A DNA stretch of 64,000 nt, taken from the NCBI GenBank assembly GCA_002224055.1, contig AZLU01000098.1:1-64000 (forward strand), read 5' to 3'. Below, in pieces: positions 24,370 to 35,639 of the stretch (position 1 is the stretch's first letter; every line of letters begins with the position of its first letter). Origin of the DNA: Pezizomycotina sp. ARF18. Taxonomy: Eukaryota; Ascomycota. Below the pieces are notes generated by a model, which worked only from the letters and a program-made list of their open reading frames with translations, was not told where the DNA came from and did no database searches. Made by a program: the position numbers and the translations under genes.

Positions 24370-24516
24370 AATCTCGGGTTATGCTAAGAAAATTATTAGA
24401 TATAGAGTTATTAACCGCCATAAAACCGACTCGGGTCGGGTTATAAGATTAATAACCCGCCTATCCCCGGTCGGGCCAGTCGGGTCGGGCTAAACCCGGC
24501 CCATGAGTAAACACTA
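24370..24516 (-). repeat. Right terminal GC-rich block of the hAT element
   Basis: Ends AAACACTA, the exact inverted complement of the left terminus, preceded by CGGGTCGGGC-type motifs and TAATAACCCGCCTATCC. AT-rich body sequence resumes to its left. Confidence 0.8.
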
Positions 24517-24524
24517 ATTCTAGG
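24517..24524. repeat. Target-site duplication ATTCTAGG, right copy
   Basis: Identical to 16548-16555 and placed immediately outside the right terminus. Confidence 0.88.
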
Positions 24525-25684
24525 TTTTAGAGATAGAGAAATAACTAAATAAAAAAGCGGCGTTATTAGACCAGGTTTATCTAATAAAAAGATAAATTTT
24601 AAAGCCTATAGGGTTTTTAATCCTATATAGAACTTATTAGATTCTAATAGTAAATATAGATAGATAAGAATAAAGCTTATAGAGTTAGCGTTATTAAAGA
24701 AATATTCTCGCCTACTACTTAGATTTTAAATACCTACGTATTATCGAATCTTATAGCGATCGTTCTAGTAAAGCGCGGGTAGCTAAAAGGTAAGCGAACG
24801 AGATTTTTAAAAGCTTTATAACTAATAAAAAAGTATTAATAAAAAAAAATAATAGAGAGAAAGATTTTAGAATTAAGGTTTAAGCGAATATACGTAGGCG
24901 GCCTATATTTAAATAAAAGATATAAAAAAATAAATAGAAATTACTTAGATACCTAAAATTTTATTTAATAAAAGGAGGGTCATACTAAAGAATTATATAA
25001 TAATTTATTTAGCGTAGTCCTTATTTATAATTACGGTCTTAACTAAATTAAACTTTATAAAATAAATATTTATTTCTAGCCTTATTAAAAAGTATATACC
25101 TTTTTAAAAAGAAATATTTTCTTTAAAATAGATATTTTAAGAGCGCTTTAAAAATAGTTCTTTTAAAATAAAAAAGCTATTTTAAGTCTAATTAAAATTA
25201 AATACTTACCTTCTTTTTATCTTTTTAATTTCCCTATTCTTAATTCCTAAAATACTAAGAAGCTAAATATAAGAGTATTAGAAAGGTTATATAAAAAATA
25301 ATCTTTCGCTACGGATAATATAAAGGAATAATAATTAGGACTTTAATTATGTATTTACTTATATAACTTTATCCTATAGAGAGACCCTATTTTTATATTT
25401 ACTATAATATTCTTATTAAACGAAATACCTTATACTATAACCTATTACTTTACTAAGATATAAGAAAACGTTAACACTTTATGGAATAGAATAATACAAG
25501 CGGAGAAAGAAACCACATAAAAAGAAGCAGAATATGCTCTTAAATCCGAGGCGGTAGGTGGAATGCGTTATCCGATACCTTACTCAAATTAGTAGATAGG
25601 ATTTGGCACGAGTTTTGAAGTCACTTAATGTCACGTACTTTGGATTTAATTCTTGTCGTGTATCTTACAGATGATTATGGAATT

Positions 25685-25985
25685 TCATTTGTTAGAGTCG
25701 TCCGAGGCGTCAATTGTGCCTTTCGTATCATTCCTAGTTTCGTCATTCATATGTGTTGGAGTCCAAAGTGCTAGCAGGCTTCTCGCCTTGTCGGAGTTGT
25801 TTTCAGGTCGAGGTCCATTTCATCGGCCATTACAGAAATTTCCTCGTTGAACTCGTTCAAACCTGAGTTTCGTTGCCCCAAGCGGCACTTGCCGGAGACT
25901 TGGATGCCGTTTCATCGGTAAAGCCGCCATCTTCCGTGTCAACTTCCCCGTTTGGCTGTGGAGTCTCGGCGAGTTTGTTCTTGAT
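25685..25985 (-). pseudogene. Fragment of an acidic, low-complexity protein, unrecognised
   Basis: On the minus strand the codons read LAETPQPNGEVDTEDGGFTD, then after a frame change NEFNEEISVMADEMDLDL, and after another ARSLLALWTPTHMNDE and GTIDASDDSNK with a stop at 25685-25687. Hydrophilic, rich in Asp, Glu, Thr and Asn, and not RIP-mutated. No start is visible before the flanking damaged DNA, so this looks like the 3' end of a gene cut off near 25990. Function unknown. Confidence 0.4.
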
Positions 25986-26979
25986 TCATCAACATAAAAT
26001 CTAATATTAAGCTTTTAGGTTATACACGTAGAGATTTATATAGGGATACTAGTACGTAGTAAGTATACAGTATTAGAAGTGGTAAATATCTTACTAGGAC
26101 TTAGCGGGTATATACTGTAGTAGTAGAGATTTAATAGTAGGAATAAAGGCCTTTATCCGATCTAATCCTATATTCCTAGGAGAGTTAGGTTGTAGCCATA
26201 TATCCCTAATCTAACCCGATCCGAATAATATACTAGTATCGTGGGGAAAATGTTATGTTGTTCGTATTCCTTTTAACGTGATTTCGAGGTTTTCTTACCT
26301 TTTTTCCTGCGGGATTTATCGTGTTGTTTACAGTATCTTTTGTCTACAGGATGTGTATAAAAAGGGTAAGGTTCAGAGTTCTCTGAAGGATACAATTATG
26401 AAATAGGGTAGATATAGATACTTATAAGACGCGTGTATAGGCAGTGTTGCCTACGTTAGGCTGATACCGCTTATGGGCAGTATTGTTATATACGGCAATA
26501 CCGTAAGAGTCTTAGCGCTCATGCCTATATATTATATCCATAATGGGTATCATCGCCTATCTTTATTGTTAGATTTTGTTCATAGACCGTAAAGCATTCG
26601 ATTAATCAATTGTTCAATTAGAGCGGTGAAAACCGATAAAACGAATTATATATAATTTATTAATAGAGGTCGACTGGAAAGGGGTATCTTTATATAAAAG
26701 TAATTATGACATTTTAATAAATAATAATAAATATAGCGTATATTATTTTTCGTTCGCCGTATAGTACATGTATATGATTGATAGAATATTAATGTTTTGT
26801 CAAACGTTTGCGCCAAATTCTAGCTAGCCGTTGGCTCCACCCTTGCGCTTTTTCGAGCGATTTGAGTTCGATCTCCTCCCGCACTTGTCGCCAAGTTGCG
26901 ATAGGTGTGACGGTAGGAATTCCCCTTTGAATATCCATATTGGCTCTTTGCTCAGGTATTATTGTGTTCCAATTTTCAT
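25986..26979. other. Intermediate-composition interval, no gene
   Basis: Partly RIP-like sequence (about 25986-26240), then ordinary intergenic DNA. An inverted pair, GGCAGTATTG and CAATACCG, sits near 26473-26511, and GGCAGTGTTGCCTAC near 26440 reads as a small palindrome. It may hold an old inverted-repeat element. No reading frame is supported. Confidence 0.35.
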
Positions 26980-29114
26980 TTATAGTCTCATACTGTGCGT
27001 TGCCATCGTCCCCGCTTTCGACATTAGAAACTTTTTTTCCTTGTTCATTAGGCTCCTTTCAATTTTCTCCCCACCTAGATATCGATCTCTCCAGGCCCCT
27101 AACCCAAATCTGTTATACTGGAGATCGGCGCCATTCCGAAGCAGAGTTCTTAAGACTCTACTATCAGGGACGTTAACATTAGTCTTCCCCATGGATAGAA
27201 GATATCTAACCAATTCGCTATATCCATGAGACGCCAAGATCGTAAATAGTGTCACACCTTCGCTACATCCGAAAGGACGAAATCCCTCAAAGGCGTTATG
27301 AAAGCGTCTGAATTTCTCGAAGCTTTCCCTCTCTTGTAGATAGAGCAAAATTTCATTCTGTTCGAAGCCTCTGACTTGCGCTTTCTCGGCATGACTCAGG
27401 ACATAAGTCGAAGCGTACCCCAGAAACGGGTAGCTGGAGGATAGTACGTCCACTATACGGGCGTGGTTGATGTAAGTTCCGTCATTCCAAGATACGACAT
27501 GCAACAAGCCCTTAGGCGGTCATGGCTTGCACCTATCACGTCGGACTCAAGGGTTCGATCCAACATCTGAAGCCTTTGGTATCTTAGAAGAAAGTCAGTG
27601 ACTGACTCGTGAATAAACTGAACTTGGGTCCCATATCCTTGCGAACCTCAATAAGTCCTTTTGAGGAACTCGTGATTCTTCGCTGCATGTCCGCAATAGT
27701 TACTATTGACCGGTTCCAGGCCGTTAAGAACTGTGCATTTGTTCCAGACACTAACGCAAAATATAACTCTTCAATTGTCATCGCTCGTTCCATGAAAAGG
27801 ATCCATTGCAGCACTAGTATGATCTCGGGCTTATCCGGATCGTCTCTGCATAGAAGGGCTTCGTAGACTTGCTCTAGGTCTTCTGGCAACTCGCTAAGCC
27901 TCTGCTGCATGGCTTCAACTTTGCCGTCGTTGAATGCTTGATTAACATGGCAACGACTAGTACAACCACATAAAACCCCAGAGGCCTTCTTCAGAAGTGT
28001 TTCCTCAATCGTTGGGTACGGCCAGGCATGTTGTCGCGGACATATATAACAATGTCCTGATCGTGCTCGTTTTTTGACTCCACAACCAATTCGAGCGCTT
28101 TTCTCATTCTGATAGTCGGATAGTGGCGGCTCGACAAACAAATATTAATCGTAACGTCCTCATCGACGGCACTGATGCTTATTTCTTCAAAAAATTTCAC
28201 GACGTGTCGTACATCCTCTTCCTTGCATTCGTCTAAGGCGTTGATAAGAAATAAAAAGCGCTTTGATTGTGACGTTTTTATCATCCAGAAAAAAAAAATC
28301 CTTCAACTGTACCTCTCTCCATTCCAAGTTCGTGGGCCCGTGCTTTTCGCTTATCCCTGACTTTGGGAAGAAACCATCTGTACGCAAGGGGATCTTAGTC
28401 GAGCAGCTGATAAGATAAGACCGTAACATCCCTATAACAGTTTTTTCAAGGCGGTCGCCCCGAGCGTTGAAAAAGTACGCCGCAAAAATGTGGTCCTCAA
28501 AGAACCCCGGTCGATTGCGCCTAGTATATATATGTTTCATCAATGTCGATTTCCCAGCTCCTGGTTTGCCCTTAATCCACAAGACCCCGTTGTGGCTCCC
28601 AAGGTCACGCCGGTGCAGCCAGTGCTTGAATTCCGTCGTCTCGAATATCCATTCGCATGTGTTTTTGTAGGCAGGGGTTATATCCTGCTGTCGAGCGTCA
28701 ATCGTGTCGAAGGAAACAGAACGCAGGCATTCTATTGTAGCTTAGTCTTCAAACCGTCCGAAAGATATGAAAAGCAGCCGAGCACATTTTAACACTACCG
28801 AAATCAAGATATTAATATTAAGAGGATCACTGACCTGATTCCAACAACTTGTCAGGGTTAGAAGAATAGTTTAAAGTGTCTATATAGCGTGTTAACGAGG
28901 TGTATCCGTCATCGGAATGGTGGTAGAATCTAATTTGAGAAGGGTAATCGAAAACGGTTCTAGCAGCAGGAGGTATCTCTGCGTACATAGCGAGGCCCTG
29001 TGGTGGCACTTTCCACGGCCTCAAGTCCATAGATATGAGTACGTACCCGAAATTTGTCCATGGAAGTGAACATCTCCGTAGATATTCCCTACTACGGACC
29101 TTGACTCCCCGCAT
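26980..29114 (-). CDS. NACHT-domain NLR-like protein (HET-E/ankyrin class)
   Basis: Exon 1 (29114-28835) codes an N-terminal region I do not recognise. A 103-base intron (28732-28834, GTCAGT...ATAG) joins it to CLRSVSFDTIDARQQDI and CEWIFETTEFKHWL, the standard lead-in to fungal NACHT domains. Then come Walker A LWIKGKPGAGKSTLMKHIY, Walker B FLFLINALDECKEEDVR and the sensor ICLSSRHYPTIRM, then KASGV..MW, the winged-helix-like LSELPEDLEQVYEALL and a FIHESVTDFLL-type motif, and finally an ankyrin-like tail (YPFLGYASTYVLSHAEKAQ, SHGYSELVRYLLSMGKTNVN). Such proteins sense non-self and trigger incompatibility or cell death. Frames break in homopolymers: an A run at 28289-28298 is one base too long, and three short runs at 27940-28000 are one base short. 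The C-terminal repeat region seems short; start uncertain. Confidence 0.85.
28732..28834 (-). other. Intron of the NACHT gene
   Basis: The donor after GAATCAG is GTCAGT; the acceptor is CTACAATAG. Splicing joins the codon G|AA and continues as ECLRSVSFDT, restoring the conserved reading frame. Confidence 0.7.
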
Positions 29115-29561
29115 ATCTCAAATCCTGTATATTGCGACATGTCTTTGACACGTAATAGAAAAACTCTAAAATTTGCTATCTGTCAAAGGTATTTGATGAG
29201 GCGTTCGGTGCGGGGAATACAAGACCCTATTATTAATTAATTACTCAGCGTTCATTTGGATTACAAAAATAAAAAAAAGCAACAATGGTTTGCCCCAAGC
29301 CGTTGTGACAAACTATCCCAGCTCTTTTAGTTACATACGCCAAGTATAAGAATTGTCAAATATAAGCCATTTTAGAAACGATTGTAAACTCGAGAATATT
29401 ATAGACTTTTTTATTACAATTCTCATATATAATGAGAGTTAGATAGTTCTCTAAATAATTTATTACGCGGTAGAGCAATAATACCAATATCTTTCCCACT
29501 CCTATAGCTGCAACCTTTACGCACTGCTAAGCTTTATCAGCACGTGACTTAAGCGTGATAT

Positions 29562-29622
29562 TGTTTCGGTTGGTCTAAAAATGAAATTTCTCTTAACACG
29601 AAGTTGAGCGTGTTGAAGCCAT
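29562..29622 (-). repeat. Duplicated 60-base segment, copy 1 (continuous)
   Basis: GTTTCGGTTGGTCTAAAAAT continues without a break into TTTCTCTTAACACGAAGTTG and AGCGTGTTGAAGC. On the minus strand it falls in a frame reading FNTLNFVLREISFLDQPKQ. The same sequence occurs, split in two, at 30787-30945. Confidence 0.8.
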
Positions 29623-30786
29623 CTTCAAAGAGTATAGCTAACTCCATAGTTTCGAGCACTGAGCGGGAGTGGGAGATGTTCTCGCCGTGACGAGTATACG
29701 GGAGGAGCGGGAGACGCTCTCGATTGTAACGAGCATATAGGAGCATGTTGGGATATCCTTCGACGAAGTGAAACAATGTATAACGTGAGGAGAGTACGGG
29801 AGGGAACATGGATGTTCCGCTGCACGCTAGTCTTTTTTCATCCTATTCGGTAAATGGTAAACAACAATACTTCAACGCTTTCCCACTAGAAAACCTGGCA
29901 CGAACAATTGCTGGCCGTGTCTTGTTCCCTAGCCCTCATCGTCCTATAAAGGGTCCTGGAATACGGTGCAGGTCCGGTGGTCACGTGAGGGTCCGAAGGA
30001 TGGTTGGTTCTGAAGGGTAGTAAGTTCAAAGTATCTCGTGATGGGTATTCAATAAGATGATGTTGAGTAGGTTATTGAATTAATTAATCGATGGTGATTT
30101 AAAGCTGGAGAGTGGACGCAAGAGTGCAGACAGACCAAAGTATATGTCAGACAGGGCTAAGAATCTTACACTTGATGCATCTAAGAAGCTATTGTTCGCA
30201 AGAATTATCTTGAGAGTAGTTTGGAAGAATTTACCTGTTTCGTTACAGAGCGATAATATCTTTCTTTCAAGTGTTTTTTCCGATAAAGCCGTGCAGCTTT
30301 CTCTACATTAGTTCCGCAGCCAAAATCGAAGAAATTTCTTGCGCTTTACAATGTCCGCATCCTATAAATAAAGGGTTCTTCAAAATCATATTACCTTGGG
30401 TCATTCCACCTTGGACAGTTCCGGCAAGCCCCGTTTTAGAAGTTAAAGATTCTCGCTCGTCGATTTATTGTACAATTTAATCACTTATCCGCGATTGGTT
30501 ATTAAATAAGTATACAATCGTGGATCGGAGTGTTTTTTTTTTTTCTCCTCCTTTTCGCGCTTCAATATCAGCTCTAAATTTGGCTGGTTCGACAACTGCC
30601 ATGCAATTCTGGCCTGACCAATTTTGAGCCTCGCAAAATTGAAGTTACTATAGACACACTCATTTGTAATTAAGAGCCTAGCTTTGTATTCCTTTCTGAT
30701 TTAACTAAAAGCGGACTAGCCCAAATTACCAGCTTCAGTTTTTAATTTGGAGGTTGGGGAGATAAAAAAAAACGTGGCAGAACTTT

Positions 30787-30945
30787 TTGTTTCGGTTGGT
30801 CTAAAAATGAAGTTCCCAGTTTGGTCCGTTTATTAAAAGAAAGGGCTTGGGTAAGTCAGCCTTCTAATAAAAACCGGCATCCCTACAATAGAGGCTAGAG
30901 CGCGCAATTTCTCTTAACACGAAGTTGAGCGTGTTGAAGCATTCT
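30787..30945 (-). repeat. Duplicated segment, copy 2, split by ~90 bases
   Basis: The first half, ending TCTAAAAATGAA, lies at about 30789-30814 and the second half, starting TTTCTCTTAACACGAAGTTG, at about 30907. The roughly 90 bases between them are absent from copy 1 at 29562. No GT-AG borders are seen on either strand, so it is not an obvious intron. Confidence 0.75.
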
Positions 30946-33786
30946 TCACGTTCCAGCTGTGACAAGTGGGAGTATTGTTCGGGTATAAAACTTTGGTAAT
31001 GAGTAATATTGATCTGTAACTTTCAGCAAATCTCGATTCTAGTAAAATGAAAAATTTTCAAGATGGGCTTCTTTTAAGTTGGGAGGCTTTGAACATCGGA
31101 AAATCGGGGCTTTGAAAAATGAAGGCTTTGAAAATAGAGTTTATAATATTAGCACTAAACCACATCTGCTTTGTTAGTCTCTCTCAAACGCGGTAGGCTT
31201 TAAAATGTGTGGATTTCAAATAGACTATTATTGACACTGGTATTTTCATCGTTATTATAACGTAATTTCGCTTTCCAACACACCAAAAAAAAAAAAAAAA
31301 AAAAAAAAGTGAAACACCAAGATAGGGCCGTAGGCCTCCACCCTTGAACCTAGTTTTAATACCTGGACCAGAGATTCTATATACACCTCGACGTCTGGTA
31401 GACCTGTAACTAACATGCTGTGGGAGCTCGACGATGGATTCTACGCCGATATCGCGGAGTGGTTGATCTGGTCCCATAGGTCGCGCTGGATTTGGACTCG
31501 ACGGGAGAGGGTTTGCGTTTATGATGGAGGGGATGTGAGCGGGACGTCTGGGACGGCGCTATGCGGGAGGGGGAGCGGGAATGTAGGGCGGAGAACATGG
31601 ATGTTATTGTGGATTATTGTGATGTGAAAGGAAGAATTATTGAAGAGGGGGAGTGATGCTAGATAACTGCTCAGTTGTGGAATTACGCGTCGAAGGAGAT
31701 AAAGATGGGAATAGAGAATGTGGATCTGGATAATGCTGGTGAAATGGAACGCGATATGAATTGAAAAGAATTAATGCTAAGTTAAAGGTGAGGAGATGAT
31801 GAAGGAGAAGTCGAGAGCAGAACACGAAGGCATTCGCTCAATTTATAACCAATTCTCACATTATCGCACTCTTTATCATCGTATGATGCATTTCGCGAGG
31901 CTTTACTGCAATGTTGTCAAGTTGCAACGGCTAGCTACAAAGTAGCTCCTCAAGCGCGTCATGCTTCGCTCTAAGCTTCAGAACACTACAACAGAATTAG
32001 GCATCCAACTTGATGCCTTGCCAGGAGACTATCATAGAAAAACGTAGGGAACTTGGAAACATCTCCGCAGGAAAGCCTTCTCCTGATCTCTACCGACTAG
32101 TTTGCTTCTTCGCTCTCATAAGGCTTAGGGTCTTGTGTGAAAACGGCCAGGGAACACCCATAAAGTGAATTGTCATTCAAATATCCATTTACACGCGCTT
32201 CTGTACAGCTGTTACTTTGACCGCAGCACCCCTGCAGATATTCTCGAAACATCCATACATACGGCCCTCTTCTCGTAAAAGGCCTAATGGTGGATACTCG
32301 GATAATAATTGGGGAAAAGCTAGTACGAATTCCCCAACCTCATATTAAATCTCTCGCGTGGAGATCGATTCTTTCTCGATTTCAGATACTCCGCCGCTTT
32401 GTTTGCAGCCGCTATCCGTCACTTGTTACTCTGTTCATGCAACTCGGCTATGCATGCATCAAGCCTGCGGGTTCGAAGAAAAATAAAATTTTTATTGGAG
32501 ATGTAGAGCGGGGAAACACTCACTGCAGCGTAGTGAAACATCGTCCTAGAAACACGATGTCAACCTCCTGCTTTTGCCTAACGTACGTAAACAGTATTTG
32601 AGGGAAATGCAATCCGTCAAGTCTTCAATAGCACGATTTAATGAATATCTCCTATGAGAATTAATTTAATCTACATTAGAATAGAATAGTATGTGCTTTG
32701 GGGGTAAAGATTTCCACTGCCACATAAATATACATCGCGGTCGTCGGCTAACATGTCTAGAAATTTCCATGATTTCGCGGATGCAGATGGCTGTGTTCCA
32801 TTCTTTGGGCAAAGTCTGCGTCTTTGCGCCTACCTGATTCTCTAATTAAGGCCTTGACTATGGTCTAGCACCCGGAACGAAAGGCTGTGCCAAAGGTATA
32901 TCCACATTCGTAGGAATGAACGAACCCCCACACGTCATATTCATGCACAGACGCTCGGTTACGGATTCCTCGGCGCTTAACCAAAGCAGAAAAAGAAAAA
33001 AAAAACTCTCCTGTTCCGTGTGTTCAAGTCTGGAAATATACTTTATTACTCAAGAAGCGTCACCGTTTGGAAGGGCTTGAGAGGTCATTATCTTCTAGAC
33101 ACGAACCTTTCACACTAGTATTTCTCTTGGTTTTTTAAAATCTCTGTTTTGCCGAAGCTTTGAAACCCACATATATGAACACGTTCAAACGATCAAAAGG
33201 CGATCACCCTTAAAAAAAGAAAATTATAAGAAGAAATGAAAGGGAAGAGTTCAAAATCGTATAGCATCAAGGGTTCCGGTTTATCCGTTGCTTCACCTTT
33301 GCGATAGTCCCACTGCTTGTACATTTAAATTTATTGAAGCACTGGAAAGCCATATTGGCTGGGCGCATTCAAGCCAGACGAATAAGGCTGTGGCTCTGGC
33401 AGATAATGCATGCGTTTTCCTTACTACATTATTTCTGCCTTATCTCTATCGTTCAAACGGTGAAGTTTGAAAGGCCTCAAGCATTGGCCGGAGATGCCAT
33501 CAGTGGGTAACTTCCCCTATTGAGGAAAGATCACATACACGAGTACGATTTCCACTTGTTGGACTCCTTCAGATTCGATCGTACGGCATGGCAGACACAT
33601 GACTTGAACCTGGTTGGGTCGCGACAGCCCCTTCGGTTTAACCTCAAAGCATCGGAGGCTATATAATACAATAGGGCAAAGAAAGGAATGTAACAGGTCC
33701 TGAAACGAACATATGATCGTACTCCGCTGAAGTCTTTCCGCGAGAGCACTTCCTGTCGTGGATTGTTGGCGGCGTGTTGCTCATAC

Positions 33787-33812
33787 AAAAAAAAAAAAAA
33801 AAAAAAAAAAAA
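33787..33812. repeat. A26 homopolymer
   Basis: Twenty-six consecutive A, about 100 bases before the G18 run. Similar A runs occur at 31285-31308, 47101-47123, 51018-51042 and 58515-58533. Confidence 0.95.
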
Positions 33813-33915
33813 CGAAAAGCCACCACCTACCGAGGCTAACGGCGTTTTAGCAGACCTTCAATAGGTAAAGGGAACGATGTGACGAATCTTGCATGATTTG
33901 AAGTAAATAGGAGAA

Positions 33916-33933
33916 GGGGGGGGGGGGGGGGGG
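33916..33933. repeat. G18 homopolymer
   Basis: Eighteen consecutive G after GAGAA. Such long G runs are rare in genomes and hard to sequence. Confidence 0.95.
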
Positions 33934-34849
33934 AATGCCCGTGTGCCACAAGTAACATGTTGCATTGATATTGTTTATTCATAGGCAGGCACAAGCACAC
34001 TTTCGAGTGTGCTCTGAAATACATCTATATCGACTCCCCGGAGTATTAATATGCCACTGTTATTAAATATCCAACCCTTCTCCGTCAATGGTATTGTCTC
34101 CCCTATCTAGACGAACCGGTGCTGCAGCCACTCAAACTCCGAGTGTTTCGATATATCGCCCTGAGGAGTCTACTTACTGGTGCGTCGTTCAACTGCAAGA
34201 GTTTTCGGCTCCTAAGCTTCAGAGTCTCTCTTTATACCTTACGTAAGGCTCTATGTATAGGCTTACAGCTTTGAGATCTTTATGTGGAGTTGAAATCACT
34301 TGTAAAGTATATGTCCTTTTGCACCGTGGAGAATTTCAAGGGATGACCTCGAAAGGATTTACTGAAATGTCGGGGCGCTTATTTTCTGGTGCAAATTTCA
34401 GGAGGTTGGTTTATTTAGCGAGATTTTAGCCAATCGAGTTTGGCGTCTTGCCGCTAGCTTGAACAGCACGAGCGGGCGTTTGAGAGAGTGCCCACGGAAA
34501 TTATCCCGCGACCGGACTTCCGAATAGTGCAAAGCTCTCATTGCCTCATCTTTGCCAGCTTGCAGATTGATCAAAAGAATCGTTATATGGGGCATATATA
34601 TATGGATACGAAGGGAGGTTACTATTATAGCTTAAAGACAGGCATTTCCTTTCCCATTGCGCCCCGAGTCAAACAAACGCGCCACGAAGTGGGGGTATGC
34701 GAATCACCCCCGACCGTTGACCGGAAGCAGCTTAACCTCGGATCGGGAAACCGCTGGCACTATATACTATACACATAGTCCTTGATTTATTCAACAATAT
34801 GTTCATCTCCTAACATGTTTTGAGCCCATGGGTATTCTTTCGCTTTCTT

Positions 34850-35560
34850 CTCAGATCTCTCTCTTTCCTTTCCTTTTTCTTCTTCCATCTATGGCCCGGA
34901 AAAACCCCATCCTCTTTTGCGTAACCGCCAAAGTCATCTGGTACCGCAAAAATCCACCATATCTTTCAAATCATCGACTTCGATATCCATAAACTCATCC
35001 ACCCATTATTACGTTCCACACTCTTTTTAACCTTCGTAAAAACCACCGGCCCCATAATATCAAACTCCTTTCCTAAACCCATAAACTTCCTCAAAGCCAA
35101 ATTATGCGCCCTTTGCGCGCCGAAAGGCTGCCGATGCAATACGAGCTGACCCTCACCAACTCCCTTGCCGGTTCTCCACTCCTTGCCGCGAGAGACATCC
35201 TACCCCCGCCTCCGAGCAATCTCGTTATGGTTGGCATCATCGATACCGGTGCATTTTCATCGTCGGCCCGCTCTCTCTCAGCCGGCAGCTCGATAAACCG
35301 AGGTTTCTCTTCATCCACCGCAAACAAAATACCGCGATATGACTGAGTTTCGCCATCCTTTGTCGATATGTATTACCACCACAAAACACTTTGTGTGTCT
35401 CCAGTCGTTCTTCTGACAGCCTCTGCCGCAATACCTAACAAGCTTGCACCGCCGCATAACTCTGTAGCGGGATTCCAGCAGAAGGTACACCGAAAATCTG
35501 TAGCATTGACGATTACTAAATGTGGATAGGAAATCAACGAAAAGTTAGCCTGATCAAATG
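34850..35560 (-). CDS. Possible gene, unrecognised, several frame changes
   Basis: Read on the minus strand, three successive frames carry protein-like sequence with normal codon use: LCGGASLLGIAAEAVRRTTG and TKDGETQSYRGILFAVDEEK (about 35460-35280), then MMPTITRLLGGGGRMSLAAR (about 35240-35100), then LALRKFMGLGKEFDIMGPVV and FTKVKKSVERNNGWMSLWIS (about 35100-34970). The junctions look like the homopolymer errors found elsewhere. I cannot name a family; no signal peptide or membrane segment is evident. Confidence 0.4.
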
Positions 35561-35639
35561 AATACAAAATTATTAATAATGTAAGGTTTCTTAAGCCTTT
35601 GGGAGAGCTACTGCGTTTATGTGTTTCAAACAAGCAGCA

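Larger units (their letters stand above)
16556..24516. mobile_element. Complete hAT-family DNA transposon, 7.96 kb, RIP-mutated
   Basis: The left end TAGTGTTTGACATCGGG and the right end, read inward, TAGTGTTTACTCATGGG share their first eight bases and then a GC-rich run of CGGGT/CCCGAC motifs for about 130 bases on each side. A perfect 8-bp target duplication (ATTCTAGG) flanks it. Together these define one inserted element. The left terminus matches that of the partial hAT at 1-2062, whose transposase remains are recognisable, so this is the same family. At nearly 8 kb it is long for a hAT, usually 2-5 kb, so it either carries extra cargo or contains later insertions. The interior is so depleted of CA and TG that I can read no protein, and by eye I did not find the transposase C-terminal motif. 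Surviving CA/TG are concentrated in the outermost 30 bases. Confidence 0.87.
13080..25480. other. Large gene-free RIP-mutated block
   Basis: Composition changes sharply near 13080 and reverts near 25480. Inside, the sequence is almost entirely A/T, CA and TG dinucleotides are rare, while CG and GC still occur. That is the expected end state of RIP, which turns CA into TA on either strand, and is unlike decay of methylated CG. The hAT element at 16556-24516 lies within it; the flanks 13080-16547 and 24525-25480 are other, unidentified mutated repeats. No coding sequence survives anywhere in the block. Short GC-richer islands remain at about 15200-15270 and at the two hAT ends. Confidence 0.85.
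29115..34849. other. Gene-poor stretch with fragments and homopolymers
   Basis: No protein I can recognise. It contains a partly duplicated sequence (29562-29622 and 30787-30945), an A run at 31285-31308, an A run at 33787-33812 and a G run at 33916-33933. On the minus strand 31830-31300 there are Pro/Ser/Arg-rich frames (for example HPCSPPYIPAPPP and PQHVSYRSTRRRGVYR) that may be a decayed gene, but the evidence is weak. The rest is ordinary intergenic sequence. Confidence 0.4.

Noticed and set aside
26431-26530. A transposon with inverted ends around GGCAGT...
   Set aside because: The inverted pieces are short and imperfect and no target duplication was found.
27540-27570. tRNA-like T-loop GGGTTCGATCC
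   Set aside because: It lies inside the NACHT coding region and no acceptor stem or other arms fit around it.
30787-30945. Split duplication read as an intron-containing gene and its processed copy
   Set aside because: The borders of the extra 90 bases are not GT-AG on either strand.
32287-32601. 104-codon plus-strand frame
   Set aside because: No motif, mixed composition, no support on either flank.
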